64,000 bases of DNA from Chrysoperla carnea (taxonomy: Eukaryota; Arthropoda; Insecta; Neuroptera; Chrysopidae), in assembly GCF_905475395.1 (NCBI RefSeq), contig NC_058339.1, forward strand, positions 92,142,520 through 92,206,519, in the 5' to 3' direction. A model generated the notes under the pieces. The model was not told the origin of the DNA. It saw only the letters and a program-made list of their open reading frames with translations, and searched no databases. Shown here piece after piece: positions 61,030 through 64,000 of this stretch (positions within the stretch are counted from its first letter, which is position 1; each line of letters opens with the position of its first letter). The position numbers and the translations under genes were made by a program.

Positions 61030-61375
61030 AGTATTCGTTAGGTGCATGGTAGGGACAATCAAATCGACGCCAGCGCTTCCAGTGGATCATTTTGACATGT
61101 AGATAGTAGATTAAATATCAAATTAAAGTTATTGAAAAATCAAAATTAAATAAACTTGCTTGCATTAGAAATTGTGAAAATAAGAGACGAAATGTAAATT
61201 ATCATAATTACTTATTTAAGTTTGTTAAATAAAAAATTATTAAATTTTCAATGTAAAACATATATGCAATCCATTGTCTTACATCTCCATTCTTAAAATT
61301 ATATTCATAAAGTAGTGTATCGTTACCATGGAACCGTTTCAAATAAAGCTCATGCACGGTGCGAATAGTATATCG
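61030..61375. repeat. Dispersed repeat, copy also at 9547-9930
   Basis: Starts 'gcagtattcgttaggtgcatggtagggacaatcaaatcgacgccagcgc' and ends 'catgcacggtgcgaatagtata'. Both ends match the 9.55-kb copy, which defines the element as about 345-385 bp. Confidence 0.7.
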
Positions 61376-61589
61376 TCTTTTTTTTTTTTCTTTATAAAAT
61401 TTAGATACAATAAGTTTGTTTGGAAGATGCAGGCATCACACAATGCTTCCTTCTCTAATGATGATTGATTATTATATTAAATTATGTATCCATAATAAAA
61501 GGAACAAGCTTTGCTGTTGCCGAGTTTTTGAAATATGAAAATTAATAAAGTTAAATTTAATAAAAACTGATGTTACAAAATAATTTCTC

Positions 61590-62535
61590 ATGAAAGATCA
61601 ATCATTAAGTTAACCTGATTTTTATTCTTTTCGGATCGAAATTACCCGATCCACCGAGTTTCATCAAATTCCAAAACGAATTTTTTTGCGTTTTTCTTGA
61701 TTTTTTCAAAGGGAAAAAATTGCAAAAATTCGAGACAATTTTCTTATCTTCAATTTCGATAAAACTCAGTATATAAGGTAATTTTGACCCAAAAAGTACA
61801 AAAATCGGGTGCATTTGATGACTGGTCGAATAGTTTTTGAGATATGGACTAAAATCGATCAAAATATTGCGATATCTCAGAAACTCGGCATCCAATCATG
61901 AAATTAACCTGATTTTTATTATTTTTAGATCAAACTTACCCCATCCACCGATTTTCATCAAATTCCAAGATAAAATTTTTTTTGCGATTTTCTCGATTTT
62001 TTCCAAAGGGGTACCCCTTAAAAAAATTGCAAAAAATCGAAAAATTTTTGTTATCTCCAATTTCGATAAAACTCAGTATATAAGGTAATTTTGACCCAAA
62101 AAGTACAAAAATCGGGTGCATTTGATGACTGGTCGAATAGTTTTTAAGATATGGACTAAAATCGATCAAAATATTGCGATATCTCAGAAATTTGGCATCC
62201 AACCATTAAATTAACCTGATTTTTATTATTTTTGGACCAAAATTACCCCATGAACCGAGTTTCATCAAATTCCAACACAAAAATTTTTTTTCGAATTTCT
62301 CGATTTTTCCAAAGGGGTACCCCTTAAAAAAATTGCAAAAAATCGAGAAATTTTTTTAATCTCCAATTTCGATAAAACTCAGTATATAAGGTTATTTTGA
62401 CCCACAAAGTACAAAAATCGGGTGCATTTGATGACTGGTCGAATCTTTTTTGAGATACGGACGAAAATTGAACCAAACATTGCGATTGCGATAAGAAACG
62501 TGTGTACAAAATTTCAGGCTTCTAGATCCAGCTGT
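61590..62535. repeat. Tandem array of three ~294-307-bp units
   Basis: 'taacctgatttttatt' recurs at 61611, 61905 and 62212 (spacings 294 and 307 bp). Each unit carries 'gagtttcatcaaattcca', 'ctcgattttt(t)ccaaagggg', 'atttcgataaaactcagtatataaggt', 'cccaaaaagtacaaaaatcgggtgcatttgatgactggtcgaat' and 'atattgcgat'. Open frames on both strands are translations of the repeat. The array ends in 'agctgtgcgttgatcgatctgccagct', a motif also seen at 13600-13632. Confidence 0.9.
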
Positions 62536-62914
62536 GCGTTGATCGATCTGCCAGCTTGAATTCTTATAATATATATTAATAGACGTATTAAATATTCGTA
62601 AATTTTAACAAAAAATTTCAGTTTTTTTGGTAACAATATCGTTTTGGTATCGAAACACCTTAATTTAAATGTTTACGACTACATTTGTCTCTATAAAACA
62701 ATCATCAATCATTTCAACAATCATTTACAACAAAACATAATGAGACAACTATTAGATAGAAAAAAATACTTGTTTATTTTTTGTCATATCAAACACAAAA
62801 CGGAAAAACCAAATATTAAAAACAGTGAAAAATTATGATATAAATAATATTAAAAAAAAAAAAAGAATAAAAAATGGAACCGAAAATTTGATGTTGATAT
62901 TAAGCATTTATATA

Positions 62915-63345
62915 TTATAAATGCGAAAGTAAGCATGTTTGTTTGTTTGTTTGTTTGTTTGTCACGCTAAAACTAGCGAATGATTTTTAATGAAACTGTA
63001 CAGCAATATAGCTGATATATCAGAATAACACATGAGATATAATTTATAAAGATATATTAATAAAAAAATTTAAAAATTAATTTAATTTGACATTACCATA
63101 AATTACAGATTTCTATAAAAATAGTCCAAATGAAATATTTCAAGGCCATCTTCTCTGATATAATCAATGTAAATAATTTTACTACTATCCATTTAAAAAA
63201 AATAGAAAACCATACATATATTTTACCTGTGTAAAACAATCCCTACCATTATTTCGAGTGTTATAGAAAAGGAATAAGCGAGAGCAATCTTTATCAATCT
63301 TTACTTTCAAATCCAGCGAAGCGGGTGGGTATCACTCTTGTGTAA
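62915..63345. repeat. Dispersed repeat with (GTTT)n and 'gcgaagcgggtggg' end
   Basis: Starts 'atatattataaatgcgaaagtaagcatgtttgtttgtttg', includes 'cacgctaaaactagcgaatgatttttaatgaaactgtacagcaatatagc', and ends 'tccagcgaagcgggtgggtatcac'. Family members lie at 45430 and 50405. Positions 63346-64000 hold only a relic of the 'gaatgcggtttttgc' repeat (63385-63575) and A-rich DNA. Confidence 0.65.
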
Positions 63346-64000
63346 GCATAATATAATTTTGGCATAAAATTACCGTTTTATAGGCGAAGAAACGAAGCAC
63401 AAAAAATTAGCAGTAAGTCTAATTTGAATGCGGTTTTTGCAATATGCAATTTGTATAATTAGTATGCATTTTATAATTGCATTATAAACTGACCATTAAT
63501 ATTAAATTCACAATTCGGTTGATAGTGATGAAAATGATATCAAACTGGTAACACGGTGGTTTTTGGGGTCGCTATGCAAAGCTGTCACTTTAACCAACTT
63601 TCTATATATAACATTAAAATATAATTAGTGAGCAAAAAATATAAGATAAACAAAATGTTTAAGTTAAAAAAAGGGAATTTGTATCCCTAATTCCTGTAAG
63701 TATATGTACATACATGACATCATTGTATCCACAGTTATTTAAAAAATACAAAATAACAAAAAATTTACATTTAAACTGAAAAATAAGGCACATGATAATA
63801 GTATAAAAAAAAAAAACAAAAAAAAATGAAGCTTACCATCACTGTTGCAAACATTTTGTTCAAAATAATATGTGTGTGATAAACTCCCAGGAGCAAATGA
63901 ATCTCAGTAGATTTGAAAACAAAATCCACTATAAAATATATTTTTAAATGTATGATGTACAGCATGAAATTACTCTGAGAGGAATATGACATGGTAGAGA

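Noticed and set aside
61605..62509. Four open frames on both strands
   Set aside because: They are translations of the ~300-bp tandem repeat; the same peptide recurs because the DNA recurs.

Overview
The window is strongly AT-rich, intron-bearing and dominated by degenerate transposon remnants, short inverted-repeat elements and satellite-like arrays. It reads as an arthropod, most likely insect, nuclear genome. Supporting signs are TTG|GTAAG splice donors, AATAAA poly(A) signals, pogo/Tigger, hAT and piggyBac-like (TTAA) elements, non-LTR tails ending in (CCTAA)n (the complement of the insect telomere motif TTAGG), and 'cttcgcacgggt' and 'gggtcgagctagt' style repeats. I cannot name the order or species. 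There are no bacterial features, tRNAs, rRNAs or CRISPR arrays.

The gene-bearing part is the first 8 kb. It holds a tandem array of three paralogous two-exon genes. Exon 1 (33 bp) encodes only [11 protein letters not shown], the start of a signal peptide, and ends at a phase-0 GTAAGC donor. After an intron of 456-471 bp, exon 2 encodes the rest of the signal peptide, a polar spacer of about 30 residues and an uninterrupted collagen-like Gly-X-Y tract of 20, 21 or 36 triplets. The predicted proteins are 109, 112 and 157 aa. Introns, 5' leaders and 3' ends are strongly conserved between copies while the triplet number varies. This is the best candidate for an undescribed system: a locally expanding family of short secreted collagen-like proteins. 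Unit 2 carries a transposon insertion, and its 5' leader has a small tandem duplication around the putative initiator. Unit 3 lacks the distal upstream region.

Just downstream (8.1-8.73 kb, minus strand) is the 5' end of a pogo/Tigger element with a decayed transposase. At 8.8-9.3 kb a less AT-rich segment precedes a second signal-peptide-like first exon (MSLIQYYILCLILL, then GTAAGT), possibly the start of a gene whose other exons I cannot find.

From 9.5 to 64 kb I find no convincing intact host gene. This part holds: a dispersed family of about 600 bp (family A) in many copies; a 639-bp TTAA-flanked element nested inside one family A copy; inverted repeats of about 0.5 kb facing each other across 3.6 kb; non-LTR retrotransposon tails; a hAT transposase pseudogene with a related miniature element; a perfect 140-bp-arm palindrome at 32.65-32.94 kb flanked by 13-bp direct repeats; a 316-bp tandem array (53.7-55.5 kb) whose units carry a perfect TTGATGACGTCATCAA palindrome, with a diverged relative at 18.5-19.3 kb; an unrelated array of about 300-bp units at 61.6-62.5 kb; and simple repeats. 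It is either intergenic or the interior of very long introns.
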